From Crossaster papposus (lineage: Eukaryota > Echinodermata > Asteroidea > Velatida > Solasteridae), in the NCBI GenBank assembly GCA_037893245.1, contig JBAIAA010000531.1, positions 2,232,001-2,296,000 of the forward strand: a stretch of DNA of 64,000 bases, read 5' to 3'. Made by a program: the position numbers and the translations under genes. The notes under the pieces were generated by a model, which worked only from the letters and a program-made list of their open reading frames with translations, did no database searches and was not told where the DNA came from. Positions 35,136 to 47,000 of the stretch are shown here, piece by piece. How positions within the stretch are numbered: position 1 is the first letter of the stretch; each line of letters opens with the position of its first letter.

Positions 35136-35592
35136 TAAAGGCCCGAATTAATAAACGGTGATTTTCCCTTGATCACGGAATTTCATCTTGATCAAATCTA
35201 GGCCTGAATTCACAAAGAGTGATTAGACCTTCTTGCTTGTGTGGACGGACGTATGGCCATACAATTATCAGCGCGTTTTTTTTTCTCGACATTCCGGTAC
35301 TCGCACTGGTTTAAACTGAGAGCACAGCGAGCTGCAAGTTTCCGGAAAAAATGCCCTTTTGTTAATAATAATTACGTCAGTCGCAGTGAAGAGAATGATG
35401 TACGACATGACCACTAAACATCGGCTAAGCAGGAACTTGTACACGGATGGATAAACAGCCGAATATTTTCTTACTGAATTGCGATCATCCCAGGAGTTTA
35501 TCCACACCGTACCTCTCTGTTTTAGCCACCGTACTATTGTTGTACGCGACTAACATAATCAAGTGATCATCGCCGTTTATGAATTCGTGCCT
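35136..35592. mobile_element. MITE-like element, about 455 bp
   Basis: The left end CTAAAGGCCCGAATTAATAA and the inverse of the right end (TTTTAGGCACGAATTCATAA) form imperfect terminal inverted repeats of about 30 bp. A second internal copy of the left motif (GGCCTGAATTCACAAA) lies near 35202. No protein is encoded. Confidence 0.45.
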
Positions 35593-36425
35593 AAAAGTCT
35601 GAAACAAATATTTGCACGAGTTTTATGCACCTACAAACGTTTTATGGGTCTACAAGCACCTCAAGTGTAAATTATGTAAACTATGTGAATTACCTTTGAA
35701 TGTATTATAGGTTTTTCCCGGTGAATTTAAACATAAATTCAATAAATTGAATACCCGGCTCATTCAATTTCATTTGAAAATGAATGCTCCGTTGCATCAG
35801 TATTCAACAGTCAAAAGGAGTAATTCCATTTAAGCAGTTAGTATTCACTGGCCAAATAAGATCATTAAAATTCATGAGGTCGCAAAGACCATTCAATTTG
35901 GTAATAGCCATCAGCAAGAGGCTGGTCAGCCATTCATTTCCATCAATTGGCAAACATGTTTTAAATGTTCACATTAAAATTCGTTTCTATGGTATGTGCT
36001 TTCTGATTTCGTATGTGCCTATATAAAGGCAGATATTTTGACGAGAATTATTTTTCCAAACTTATTCTGCGTTATATATATTTAAGTAGAGCGAATTTGA
36101 ACGAAAAGATGGCTGCCCGTATAGTCAGTATACCTGAATGTCTGCCAAATAACTATTGAACAGTGTGTGAAATGGTACAACCACAGCTAAACGCGCATGG
36201 CGAGATAGAATACGGGGTACAGGATTAAATTTTAATCATGGGGTAACAAAGCACCGAGGAACAATTGTTGCAATTAAAATCTAACACATAACGTAAATGG
36301 ATTGCAAACAACACGGAAACGCAGTATATTGCCATACAGCTTCCTCGAATAAACAAGCCATAACCTATGTTTAGTTTGAACGCAGAAAAGTTGAAGTTCG
36401 TTGCCCATAAACGAAAAGGAAAAGA
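35593..36425. other. Gene-free AT-rich stretch
   Basis: No gene or repeat could be supported. Confidence 0.45.
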
Positions 36426-36429
36426 AACC

Positions 36430-36735
36430 TTAGCAACAAATTAATGTGCGCTTCGATGCGTCTTAATTTGATTTTATCAATTGTAGATATGTAGCAGAAA
36501 TTCAACTGAAGAATGGTGAAAATGTAGTCTTGAATGCCTATAAATCTAAATAGGTTGACAGAAGCGAACCTGAATGACAAGAACGAAATCACATGTGCAC
36601 GAACATGAAAATTAATGCAATAGTAGCTAAAATGAAACCCTAGTTAGAATGAATTAGGGGGGAAGTTCTTGAATTTGAATGTGTGTTAATGAAGGTGAAA
36701 TAATTTGTGATGAAATTGGCCGGGAAAACCTATAT
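36430..36735 (+). repeat. Dispersed direct repeat R4, copy 1
   Basis: This matches 37440-37710 in the same orientation. Shared blocks include ATTTTATCAATTGTAGATA, AATGTAGTCT-GAATGCCTATAAAT, GCAATAGTAGCTAAAA and ATTGGCCGGGA. The copies differ by many substitutions and small indels, so they are old. Confidence 0.7.
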
Positions 36736-37439
36736 TATGTTAATTTAAAAGCGTGTAAAAGTAAAAAGTCACCCTTTTGTAATTAGAGCGATATTCATTC
36801 ATACTGGGTAGAAAAATCACTTAAAATATGAGTTTATGTCATACTATCAATGAAAAGACTCGTCAACTTAATGGTAGTAAACATGTCTAGTCAACACAGT
36901 CAACATAGTCATGTCTAGTCAACATACCTTATAATGTAAATTGTGTAGCATAATAGATTTCATCTATACACGAAATAAAATATTATTTTAACCCGCCAAT
37001 CGAAGTGCGGCATTAAACAAACGTTTCCACAAACCAATTTAGGTTTCAACAATCAAACTTACACTTCTACCATTGTTAAAGAGATATTTTAATTAAAATA
37101 GGATGTTCAATGTTTATGAAGCTACACATTTGTAAAGAAAACGGCCCTTTTCTAAATGTAGGAAAACATTTTTTAACAAAAATTGTATTGGGCGTCGATA
37201 ATGCAAATATTTGTCATCAAAACGAAGTTTCACATTAAGTTTGAAAGACATTTATATAAAGGTCACCAGAGCCTTACTCACAATTTCATTTTTTGTTACA
37301 AAGCAAATTGTGTAAAAAGAACCGGCTGCATAGTCTTCATTATTCAAATAAATTGATATTAATCTCAATAAAGTATAATTTCTTCAACAGATTCTGTTTC
37401 TAAACAAAGGTTTGTATTTTTCCCTTGAAAAGTTTCAAA

Positions 37440-37710
37440 TACGAAAGCCTTAATGTGATTTTATCAATTGTAGATAGATAGTATAAATGAAGAATGAAGA
37501 ATGGTAAAAATGTAGTCTCGAATGCCTATAAATGAAACAGAGAGACTAAAACAAACTTAAACGTAAAAAACAAATTCCGTATGTGCACAAACACGAAATT
37601 GAATGCAATAGTAGCTAAAAGATACCCTAGTTTGATTGAATTAGGAGGAAGTGCGTGAATTTGAATGCGTGTTAATGTAATTGAAATAATCTGTGATGAT
37701 ATTGGCCGGG
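37440..37710 (+). repeat. Dispersed direct repeat R4, copy 2
   Basis: This is the partner of 36430-36735, about 1 kb away, with no gene between them. Confidence 0.7.
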
Positions 37711-37759
37711 ATAATACACCTATAATGCACGAACTGGTTGGGAATTGTTGCCCTAAAAT

Positions 37760-37865
37760 GATAGCCGTCCATTCACATCTGAGATTAGAGTCCCTACAAT
37801 TGTAGGCCGTCTATTCAAATCTGAGAATATAATCCCTACAATTGAAGGCCGTCCATTCACATTCT
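37760..37865. repeat. Short tandem repeat, AGGCCGTCCATTCAC unit
   Basis: Two units of about 50 bp plus a partial third (GGCCGTCCATTCACATCTGA then CCCTACAATTG). The same unit recurs twice at 38560-38640, on the other side of the left arm of the palindrome. Confidence 0.6.
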
Positions 37866-37869
37866 GGCG

Positions 37870-39670
37870 AGGTTAATATTGTCAAAATCAGTCTGAATCA
37901 TTAAGATTACGAAAATCATTCAGGGAAAAATTTCACCCAAATCGTATTTTCAGTTTTCACGAAGAGACAAATTATAATTTGTTCCTGCGTAGATAGAAAT
38001 AACGTTGGTCCGAGTGCAAACATATACATTCACGAAGAGACAAATATGGGCAAAACAAGAGACAATTTCGTGCGCTATGGGCAAAAAAGCCGCCACCGTA
38101 GATTTTGAATTTTCACGAACAGACGAAATATAATTTGTGAATTTTCACGAACAGACGAATTATATTTTGGCCCTGCGTAGATATAAATAACGTTGCTCGA
38201 GTGCAAACACAACGCGAGTACAATGTATATACATTCACGAACTTGAAACAATTTAGGACAAAACTAGTTTTTAAGTTTTCACGAAGAGACAAATTCGTGC
38301 GCTTAGGGCAAAAAAGCCACCATCGTAGATTTGGAATGTTCACGAACGGACGAATTTATATCTAAATTAATTACTCGTCAATTAAGTTTGTTAGTGTTCT
38401 TTAATAGGTATATTGTTAAAGTGTTATATCTCACCTCTCTGTACGTAGCAAATATAAGTGCTTTACAAAATAGGCGGAATCTCTTTTTCAAAAAGTGACC
38501 AACTTAAAACCTGCTTTTCTCAAAACCAATGTGAAACTCCCCGTGGCCAAATTCGTCTCTAGGCCGTCCATTTACATTTGAGAATGGAAGCCCTAACATC
38601 GTAGGCCGTCCATCCACTTCTAAGAATGGAAGCCCTACAACCAGCGTGTTCACGAAGAGACGAATTTGGCCACGGGGCGTTGCACATTGGTTTTAAGAAA
38701 ATCATGTTTTAAGTTGGTCTCTTTTTTAAAAAGAGATTTATTAACATAATATATTTGGTACTTACAGAAAGGTTAGATGTCAAACTTCAAAATATACCTA
38801 TTGAAGAACACAAACAACTTAATTGACGAGTAATTAATGTGTATATAACTTTGTCTGTTCGTGAAAATTCAAAATCATCGACGTTGGCTTGTTTGCCCAT
38901 AGTGCGTAGAATTCGTCTCCTCGTGAGAACTTAGAATTTTACACGCGCGTCGTTTTGGCCCATATTCGTCTCTTCATGAACACTAACAAATGTATACATT
39001 TATACGCACGTTACTTTTGCCCCTTTGGAGCAACGTTGTTTCTATGAACACTGAAAATACGATTTGGGTGAAATTTTCCCACATTTAATTTTCGTGATCT
39101 TAATGATTCGAACTGATTTTGACAAAATTACGCCAGAATGTTCGTTGCTATCCACATAATCGATATCGGCACAACAAAAGTGGCATTGCACTTTGGTTTT
39201 GAGAAAATCAGGTTTTAAGTTGGTCACTTTTTGGAAAAGAAATCTAGCCTATTTTTAAAGCAATTAATACTTATAATTATTTGCTACGTACAGTACCAAT
39301 TACAAAGCATTCAACAACTTAATTGCCAAGTAATTAGTGTAGATATAAATTCGTCTGTTCGTGAACATTCTAAATCTACGGTGGTGTTTTTTGTTGCCCA
39401 TAGCGTGCAGAATTCGTCTCTTCACGAAAACTCAAAAACTTGTTTTGCCCATATCTGTCTCTTCGTGAAAACTAAACAATGTACATACATTGTATGCGCG
39501 TTGTTTGTGCACTCGGAGCAAAGTTATGAATCTACACAGGTACATGTTATAATTTGTCTCTTCGTCTCTTTGTCTCTGAAAATACGATTTGGGTGAAATT
39601 TGTCTCTGTAAGATTTTCGTAATCTTAATGATTCAAACTGATTTTGACAAAATTAACCTCGCCAGAATGT
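37870..39670. repeat. Large imperfect palindrome
   Basis: The left arm (about 37870-38540) recurs in inverted orientation on the right, and the right side carries it twice (about 38690-39140 and 39190-39670). Landmarks are TCAGTCTGAATCATTAAGAT at 37888 against inverted partners at 39100 and 39625, and many copies of TTCACGAAGAGACAAATT-type motifs in both directions. The centre is near 38620. No credible coding region is present; short open frames read through the repeat motifs. It is probably a nest of foldback elements. Confidence 0.65.
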
Positions 39671-39727
39671 TTGTTGTTATCGACCTAATAAATTTCGGCA
39701 AAAAATAAGATAACCCTTAAATAAACA

Positions 39728-40430
39728 CCCCCCCCCCCGATGGACAACATTAGTGGTCCCGCGAGTGCTGGAACTGTTTTCAATGCAATGTGTGATGACC
39801 ATGTACATGTACACAACTGTATGCATGAATTATACAAAATGCATGCATGTTTATGGTACATGAAGGCAATTGTATCTTGGCATTGAAGTGTTCACTTTGT
39901 GCAACATGATTTTACTTTGTAGATTTTATTCATTTTTTTGACAACCCCCCCCATGTCTTGTTTGCAAGACGATATTCGCGATGCGGGCGCCCTCTAACGT
40001 ACGCCGTAGACCACACGCGCAATGACCTTCGCTAATTAAGACCGTTTATCTGCTCTAATCGCTCGGAAAAATTCCGAGCAGAATTGTTTCGCATTTGCAT
40101 TCGCGTGTGACGTTGCAAGAAAAATCGTGTGACGTAATTTGCATAATCGCTGACACTCTGGTATAGTTTCTGTACTGCAAGGACATGAGATTTGAAATTG
40201 TCCTGTTTTGGGGGCCGCCGTAGAGTCGTCAAAGTAAAGTTTAAGACAATTTATTTTAAAAAGGGGTTAAATTTGGAGCTACATTCCCCCAACAGAATGT
40301 TCTACTCTTAGTACTTCATTATAAGCAGTCAAAGTGAACCACAAGCTAACGGTTCACGTTTCTGTTCCCATGTTTGTCAATAAGGTTATAATCACGGTCA
40401 ATTTCGTGGGTTACTAAAACAATAATACTA
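39728..40430. other. Gene-free stretch with C-tracts
   Basis: It contains a C11 run at 39728-39738 and a C8 run near 39946. No coding region is seen. Confidence 0.4.
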
Positions 40431-40443
40431 ATAGGGTGAGTCA

Positions 40444-40600
40444 AAAAGAAAGTGAATTTGATTTTCGGAGGCACCGACCAAAAACAATGTTATGGTTGCA
40501 AGAGGCATACAAGAGGCATATGTGTAACTATATAAAGAACTGTGTTTAGGGGGGGGGGGGGGGGGGGGCACAATTGTTTTTCTAATGGTATGAACATACA
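40444..40600 (+). repeat. Dispersed repeat R3, copy with expanded G20 tract
   Basis: This shares GCACCGACCAAAAA, AAGAGGCATATGTGTAACTA, TAAAGAACTGTGTTT and TCTAATGGTATGAACATA with 50490-50615. At the shared GTGTTT-G position this copy has G20 (40549-40568), where the other copy has a short G run near 50577. Confidence 0.75.
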
Positions 40601-40707
40601 GATGTAATTTCGTTCGGTTGAGCGCCGAATTAGAACGAAATTGGGTTCCTAATGGTAAATGATCACTCCGCGCTCCTTGGAGCGATATGGCAGTGCCGGG
40701 GCAAGGG

Positions 40708-40715
40708 TATAAAAA
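40708..40715 (+). promoter_or_regulatory. TATA box of the DIRS-like element
   Basis: TATAAAAA lies about 105 bp before the ATG at 40817, inside a GC-richer promoter-like stretch. Confidence 0.45.
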
Positions 40716-40816
40716 GGAAAGGCGTGGCACAAGATAGTCATCTGTGTACTGACAGGCAATTAACACGTACATTTTAAGGCATACTTACAATATCCTATAT
40801 CGATACTTACTGAACC

Positions 40817-42072
40817 ATGGAGACCAACGAACCTACGGACCGCATACTACATGCATTCCAGGTCACCACGAACGAGATTCAGCGGACATTCAGAGACTCA
40901 TGTGCTTTACTGAGAGCTGAAATGCTCGGCAGCAAAAGAAAGTCGATGCGAGCCATGAACGACAAAATAAAGACTTCTACATCGACCATGTGGAAAAGAA
41001 AAGGAAATCAAAAACAGTTTGAATTCAACCGTGATGTCCTCGAACTCATTGTCAAGGCGTCCGAGGCGTGAAAGTCGGGAGACTTCTCGGCAGTAAGCAC
41101 GCATATCGACGCAGCGATCCTAAAGATGCCAACCAGGCGAAAGCTCATCCGCCTGGCAGACTCCAGCAAAGGGGGGGGGGGGGGGGGGGGCAGACCGTTC
41201 CAGAGTACGAGACGAACGACTACTCCGAGGACAACAACAGAATCAACAGGGCAGAGGCAAGAGCCGTACGTCCGCAAGATGAAAAAGACGAAATCAGCCA
41301 GGAGAAGCAGCCGTTTTTGTCCATACAACAGTTCCTTTGTGTCATACAATCTGCACCTTCGTGGGATACTGATATAACGTTATCAGAAGAGTCCAAACAT
41401 GAATTAAAATTCTGGGGTTCAAACTTATCCAATTTGAAACCAGTCCCAATGAAAAAATAATGTCATGTATCAAAAGGCTGTATGTTCAGATGCCAGCAAT
41501 GCTTTCGGGGCAGGATACGTAGTTGGTGTAAACAAAGCAGTTGCACATGGGACTATAATGATGTATGATGGGACTATATGCAGTATGATGAAAAGTCTAA
41601 GAGTAGTACTTGGAAAGAACTAGGAGCTGTTCGCATAGTCTAAGACAGTTTTGCAACTATATTGACCGGAAACAATGTAAAATGGTTCACAGAGAGTCAG
41701 AATGTCGCAAACATTGTTGAAAATGGTAGCGGAAAACCAGTTCTTCAGAGAATTACAAGGTCTATTTACTCAACATGCGTAAAACATGGTATTGGCCTAA
41801 ATATTGAATGGATTCCACGCTCGCAAAATTAAAAAGCTGATGTTTTGAGTCACATTGTAAATTACGATGATTGGGCAATTTCAGATGCAATTTTTAGCAA
41901 AATTGACATACTATGGGGGCCCCACTCCATAGACAGATTTGCCAATTACAAAAACAACAGCACTGCTCGTTTGAATTCCAGAATCTGGAACCCGAATTAT
42001 GTAAACATCGACGCATTTACCCAAAATTGGTCAGGCGAAAACAAATGGCTAATTCCACCAATTTTTCTTATA
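40817..42072 (+). pseudogene. DIRS-type retrotransposon, gag-like ORF fused to RT/RNase H remnant
   Basis: The 5' part (40817-41320) encodes a gag-like protein resembling those of DIRS/YR retroelements. Visible blocks are KRKGNQKQFEFNRDVLELI, then RRKLIRLADSSK, then EYETNDYSEDN and a basic tail. A frame change occurs near 41070, and a G20 tract (41171-41190) interrupts the coding sequence just after ADSSK. From about 41340 the sequence jumps to the region between RT and RNase H (PSWDTDITLSEESKHELKFW). It then gives RNase H-like and trailing segments with several stops, ending WGPHSIDRFANYKNN and ENKWLIPP near 42060. The RT palm is deleted, and the tyrosine recombinase expected downstream is not seen. 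The sequence is cut at 42072 by the Tc1 element. Confidence 0.65.
41171..41190 (+). repeat. G20 homopolymer
   Basis: Exactly 20 G, inside the DIRS gag-like frame, adding a run of glycine codons and disturbing the frame. Confidence 0.8.
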
Positions 42073-43292
42073 AACACCTCAACAAAAGTAAGTCCCCCTC
42101 TTAACAGTTCGTCATAACATCGTCAGGTAAAACATTTTACCAATCAAACTTAGTTAAAAATAATCCTATGACTGTTTCCTAAATGTTGTTGGAAAATAAA
42201 AGATGTCCATAACTTCATGGCTGAATGAGCTCGAATGAATGAACAAAACTGCCCTTCTCAAAAGTCACAAAAGTTGATCAAATCTCCAGGTCAGTATCGC
42301 GTGTATCCACCACGCCTGTTAATGACCGCCTGGTCTTCGACCACCCAACCGCCAGAGAGTTTCGACGCAGACGATTACAAGGTGCTTGCACAATGCTGGA
42401 CTTTGTGCCCGACGTCGAGTGAACTAAGAAAGCCACCCTGGAACTACGACACAGACAAGCGCGTATGTTATGGGCCACAGCTCGTGTTCGATGGACCAGA
42501 CAGCAGTGGAGCAATGGGTTGTTCACGGTGAAATGAGAAGTTGTCTGCGTCACATTGATGGCCGGATACGTGTGTGGCGTCGAGTTGGAGAGCAACATGC
42601 CGAGTGCTGTGTTCAGCCAGTTACAGCCTATGGTGGCGGTAGTGTAATGGTGTGGGGTGGTATTAGCCTTACCAGGAAAACACCACTTGTGCAGATTGCT
42701 GGCAACCTGACAGCTCAACGATATGTTGACGAAGTGCTGCGTCCACATGTGTCACCACTTGCTGCAGCCCACGGTGGAGCATTTGTTTACATGGACGACA
42801 ATGCCCCACCACACAAAGGGAGAGTAGCTACTGCATACTTGGCTGGTGAAGTCATCAATCGAATGGTGTGGCCGGCATGCTCGCCTGACCAGCTGAAGCG
42901 ATCTGTATATCCTCACATCAACGCCAACAGCAACCTGGCTCACCTATCCCATCTTCTGCAGGTTCAGTGGAATGCCATTACACAGCAGCGTGTCGCCAGC
43001 TTGATCAACACCATGAGAAGACGGTGCCAGGCGGTCATTAACAGGCGTGGTGGATACACGCGATACTGACCTGAAGATTTGATCAACCGTCCTTTTGTGA
43101 CTTTTAAGAAGGGCAGTTTTGTTCATTCATTTGAGCTCATTCAGCCATGAAGTTATGGACATCTTTTATTTTCCAACAACATTTAGGAAACAGTCATAGG
43201 ATTAATTTTAACTAAGTTTGATTGGTAAAATGTTTTACCTGACGATTTTATGACGAACTGTTGAGAGGGGGACTTACTTTTGTTGAGGTGTT
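42073..43292. mobile_element. Tc1-type transposon with about 260-bp inverted repeats
   Basis: The left end, AACACCTCAACAAAAGTAAG at 42073, is matched by the inverted right end finishing at 43292, and TA flanks both ends (42071-42072 and 43293-43294). The inverted match extends about 260 bp inward, to the 3' end of the transposase gene (GGCGTGGTGGATACACGCGA on the right), which is unusually long for Tc1. Differences between the arms are few, so the insertion is fairly young even though the gene is dead. Confidence 0.85.
42286..43069 (+). pseudogene. Tc1-like transposase, catalytic residues lost
   Basis: The best-preserved part, 42540-43069, reads LRHIDGRIRVWRRVGE, YGGGSVMVWGGIS and FVYMDDNAPPHKGRVATAYL, clear Tc1/mariner DDE_3 blocks. 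The second catalytic Asp is kept in YMDDNAPPH. The third acidic residue should follow SPD, but the sequence goes SPDQLKRSVY, so a short deletion removed the Glu/Asp region. The first catalytic block, expected before LRHIDGR, is destroyed by a frame change and stop at about 42530. The N-terminal helix-turn-helix half is only partly recognisable, in other frames. Not functional. Confidence 0.8.
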
Positions 43293-43299
43293 TAGTGCA

Positions 43300-43450
43300 G
43301 CAGATATGTGCAAAGATTGTGGGTTTGATGATAAAAGCATAGAATTTGGCTCACAATTAGAACATGCCACAAGAAAGATTTTTGGATATAGGGACATTGC
43401 ATATTCACCCTGGGTCCAAAATGGCGGCCATTTTTCAAAATGGCCGTGAT
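43300..43450 (+). repeat. Dispersed repeat R1, copy 1 (direct)
   Basis: This matches the reverse complement of 49640-49840: AGATATGTG, TTGTGGGTTTGATGATAAAA, TTTTTGGATATAGGGACAT and AAAATGGC-GCC. It sits between the Tc1 insertion and the gene on the minus strand. Confidence 0.75.
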
Positions 43451-43459
43451 CGGGTATTA

Positions 43460-44009
43460 CATAACACATAATCTGTAGGAGTTTCGCACGTTTTCCAACT
43501 GGAGATGCATGTAAGTGATGCAATATCACTTAACAAATAATATGGGATGCCAGTGAAAGGTCGTACACCTTACATAACCGATTTTGTTTACCTATTAGGC
43601 AACAATTACGCAAAATTTGTGTTTTTTTATGAGTTTTGTCTGTATTTTGCAATCTGAAAATGATCGGTTCAACATTAAACTGCACTGCCACTGTGGAAGT
43701 ACGTTTACCCTTACATATGATCTTACATTTATCTTTTACCCTTACATTGTCAATGGGTACATCATATTAAAATATAACAATCCGCCATGCGGACAAAGGC
43801 GATCAAGGTTAGCAAACCGAGCATCAAACGTACATTAATGCCAACCAACTGTTTACACATGTACGTTATGTAGTTAGATCTTATTAGCTAACGAAATATG
43901 TTTAACTTGGGTGTTAAATCATGGTGGTAGATGGGACCAGCTATCCCCAATTTAACTATAGAAAGTGGTTATGTTTGTGTTCCCTAAGCCGTCCATGATA
44001 CTGCAAGTT
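43460..44009. other. Spacer downstream of the minus-strand gene
   Basis: I see no gene. A clear minus-strand AATAAA signal for the neighbouring gene was not found here. Confidence 0.4.
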
Positions 44010-47000
44010 CTACTCATGAACACACTGTCCGTCGCAGTGGCATAGTGCCGTGCACTGGAGTACAGCCTTCATACACTTGCATTGTCCTCTGCATCCCTTC
44101 TTGCAGCCGCATCTGAGAAGTTGCCGGCATGCTTGCGTTGCCTCCGCGAGGGTTGTCCAGTAGATGTCCCAGCCAGTGTCACTCTTCACCCACCCCCATT
44201 CGCTAGGGGATGGGAGCTCTGTAGCAGCAACCATCATCTGGCCCCAACAGTAGCCAGCTTGGTAGGCAGTTCTCCTGATGTGCTGTCTGAGGGCTTCTCG
44301 AGTTGGTGGGAGAGCATCTATTGCTCGACCTTTCTGGGTGAAGAGCTGCTTACGTGCATCATTGACATGCTCGTGGCTGCTAGTGCGATCATACAGGAGA
44401 ACGACGAAACGCTCCAAGGTGTCCAGGCTGTCATCTACGATTGAGGGGTTTGGTGTAGCGCCCAAGTGACAGAAGGTCGCAGTGATCTCATCACAGGCCT
44501 TCCACGTCTCCCATGCAGTCTTTTTGCTCCTGCCTCTAAAGCTTGACACCGTATCACACCCAGTGAAGGCATGAAATGAGGGTAATCCTCGACACTTGTC
44601 AGGCCCCAATGCCTGGGCTATTTCGTGAGCTGCTAAGAACCTAAAGTTCTTCCCGGTACCGAAGGCAACCCACAGCTCAGCTATGTTGAGGCGTTCGGCT
44701 GCTGCCACCGCAAGGACTACGACATCCGTGTCAACTGTGCGGATTGACACCTTGGTGTAGCCCTGCTTCACAGCATCTCCCACGTGGAACAGCATCCTGG
44801 TATCTGCTTCTTCATGTGTACATGGAGCAAGACCAGCGATGTCTCTGGCATGCGTACAGACCACGTCTTTGTGGAGAGTGCTGATGACTTGTTTGTCTGT
44901 CTCTTGAGCAGCTAGTCTTGTCGCTAGGAAGGAGAACAGCTCCACCTTGTTCTCGTCGATCCGTAGGAAGGCCTGCCAGTTTCCTGGTATGGAACTAGAT
45001 GGCTCGACTCGTCTCCAGATGCCTCTACCTCTCTTTATTCGAGTGTCGGACTTCAAACTGTCTGGCAGGTATTCATCCCAGACGACATCCACTCTGATTG
45101 CATGCTGTAGCTGAGATGTGATATACGGCAAGAAAACCTGTGTTGCATAGTCAGAGAAGGTCTTCGCACCACCAGGTGCCAGCATGTTGGTGATCGCTGC
45201 TCCATCAAGGATGATGACTTCAACATGAGGGCTGGCAACATTCTCTTGTGGCGGGATCATATCTTCTAAGCATCCCACGAGCTGAGACTTTTTTCCCAGT
45301 CTCATTTTGCCCATCTGTGACAGGGCAGGGGGGCAGGCCTGGTTCTCATGAGCAAAGAAATCGTCGAGATCTCCATCACGCATCTGGGATGCAATGAACA
45401 ACCGGGAGAATAGGGAGCAGTCATTCTTGAGCGACGACAGCTGAAGCTGGGTTCTTGATCTCTTTCTGATTGGAGATCGGCTAAAGAGAGGAAGGTTGTT
45501 TCTTCTGATTGGGTCGGTGATGGGCTTCGTCTGGTTCACAAGCCGCTCATTAACATACGTGTGGTACTGCTCCTTCCCCAGCTTCTCGATCTGGCGCACA
45601 GTGTTGATGACTGCTGGTTCTGCCAGGTATCTGCTGTCTAGTACCAGGAGATCGTTGTTGTCATCACAGAAGGGGTTCCCCATCTCTCTTATTACACCGG
45701 AAAGTGACTTCACATCTCGAGCAAATGCCAACTGTGTATACTTTGTCTGCTCGTGGTGCCTGGAATCAGTCTTCTTTGTTCTCGTCTCTGCTGTGGCTTG
45801 GAACTCTGCAATCACTCTTGCCATCTCAGGACCGGACACCATCCAGCGCCGCAATGCTGCAGGATTCTCAGTCAGGCCGACTGCTCCGCCATCACCTTTC
45901 ACTGATGCGTTATTTTGCTCATGTGCCTGGTCGATGGCCAAAGCAGAGAATGCATGTGTTGTCTTCTTCACTGTGAAGTTCCCAGCCATGAACTCTGCGA
46001 ACACATCTGGATGCTTGTCTTCGAGTGCTACCATGTCACGCAAGTGAACTGGAATCCACCTTGCGTAATTTGTGTGTCCCAGGGCAAAGAACCAGGGTAC
46101 AATCTTGGTCAAGGCATCGATGTAGAGCATGAAGTCGCCCTCGCGTAGCGATCTCACGTAGATCATGATTTCCAGTTCCAGCTGCAGGATAATCGACCAG
46201 AACTTGAACTGGGGACTTGTATCAGCTCGGCTAGCACACCAGTCTTCTACTGACATTGGAACCTGTCCCTCATCTAACCCGACACAGTATTGGGTGTAAC
46301 CCTCTTGTCGAAGGAGATACAGAACACTAGCTGTGACCTGGTGAGCCCATCGAGTGCGCGTCACATGGGCGGCTTTGATGAAGGAGTCGGCTGTTCCAGG
46401 TGTAGCAACTCCTGCCTGGACCCGGGCTTCCGTCCATCCACTGCAATCCAGAAGGTCGCCCAGGGTGTTGAATGATGCCTTTTCGATGTGAAATCCGGCA
46501 AACAGGATAATGAAGTAATCTTCTCCATGTGTTTGAGGCCAGCTCCATTGGATCTGTTTGGCCAGCGTGTACAGTGGTTGATCCGCGGTGATGACTGGGA
46601 CCTGACCAGGATTCAGGATATCCACTGCCCTCTTGATGACGTCCATGGAGTGGCGAATCATGGCCACGGAGTTGGCCTGATCATAGAAGAGGGGCAGCAA
46701 TGAGGTAATGGCCACACTGCTTGGATCCACTGGTGCTGATTGCTCGCTGGCGTGGTATGCAGCCCATGACACGGCCTCGTCTCCAGTGAGCGGTGTGTCT
46801 GCAGTCACCATCTTCCCCATCTGACCCAGCCACCTGTTGAATGAGACAAATGAAACAAGACAGTAAACACGACAGTGGTGGTTAGTTGGTGCAGACACAC
46901 ATTGCTGCTGTCATTGTCCGAACATCAAATAAAGCCAGTCCAGAATATGCAGTAATACCATTCCGTATTTACCTGTACTCAGTCTTCACTGCTTGAGGTA

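Noticed and set aside
41126-41377. Basic glycine-run protein as a separate gene
   Set aside because: It is the continuation of the DIRS gag-like frame, disturbed by the G20 tract.
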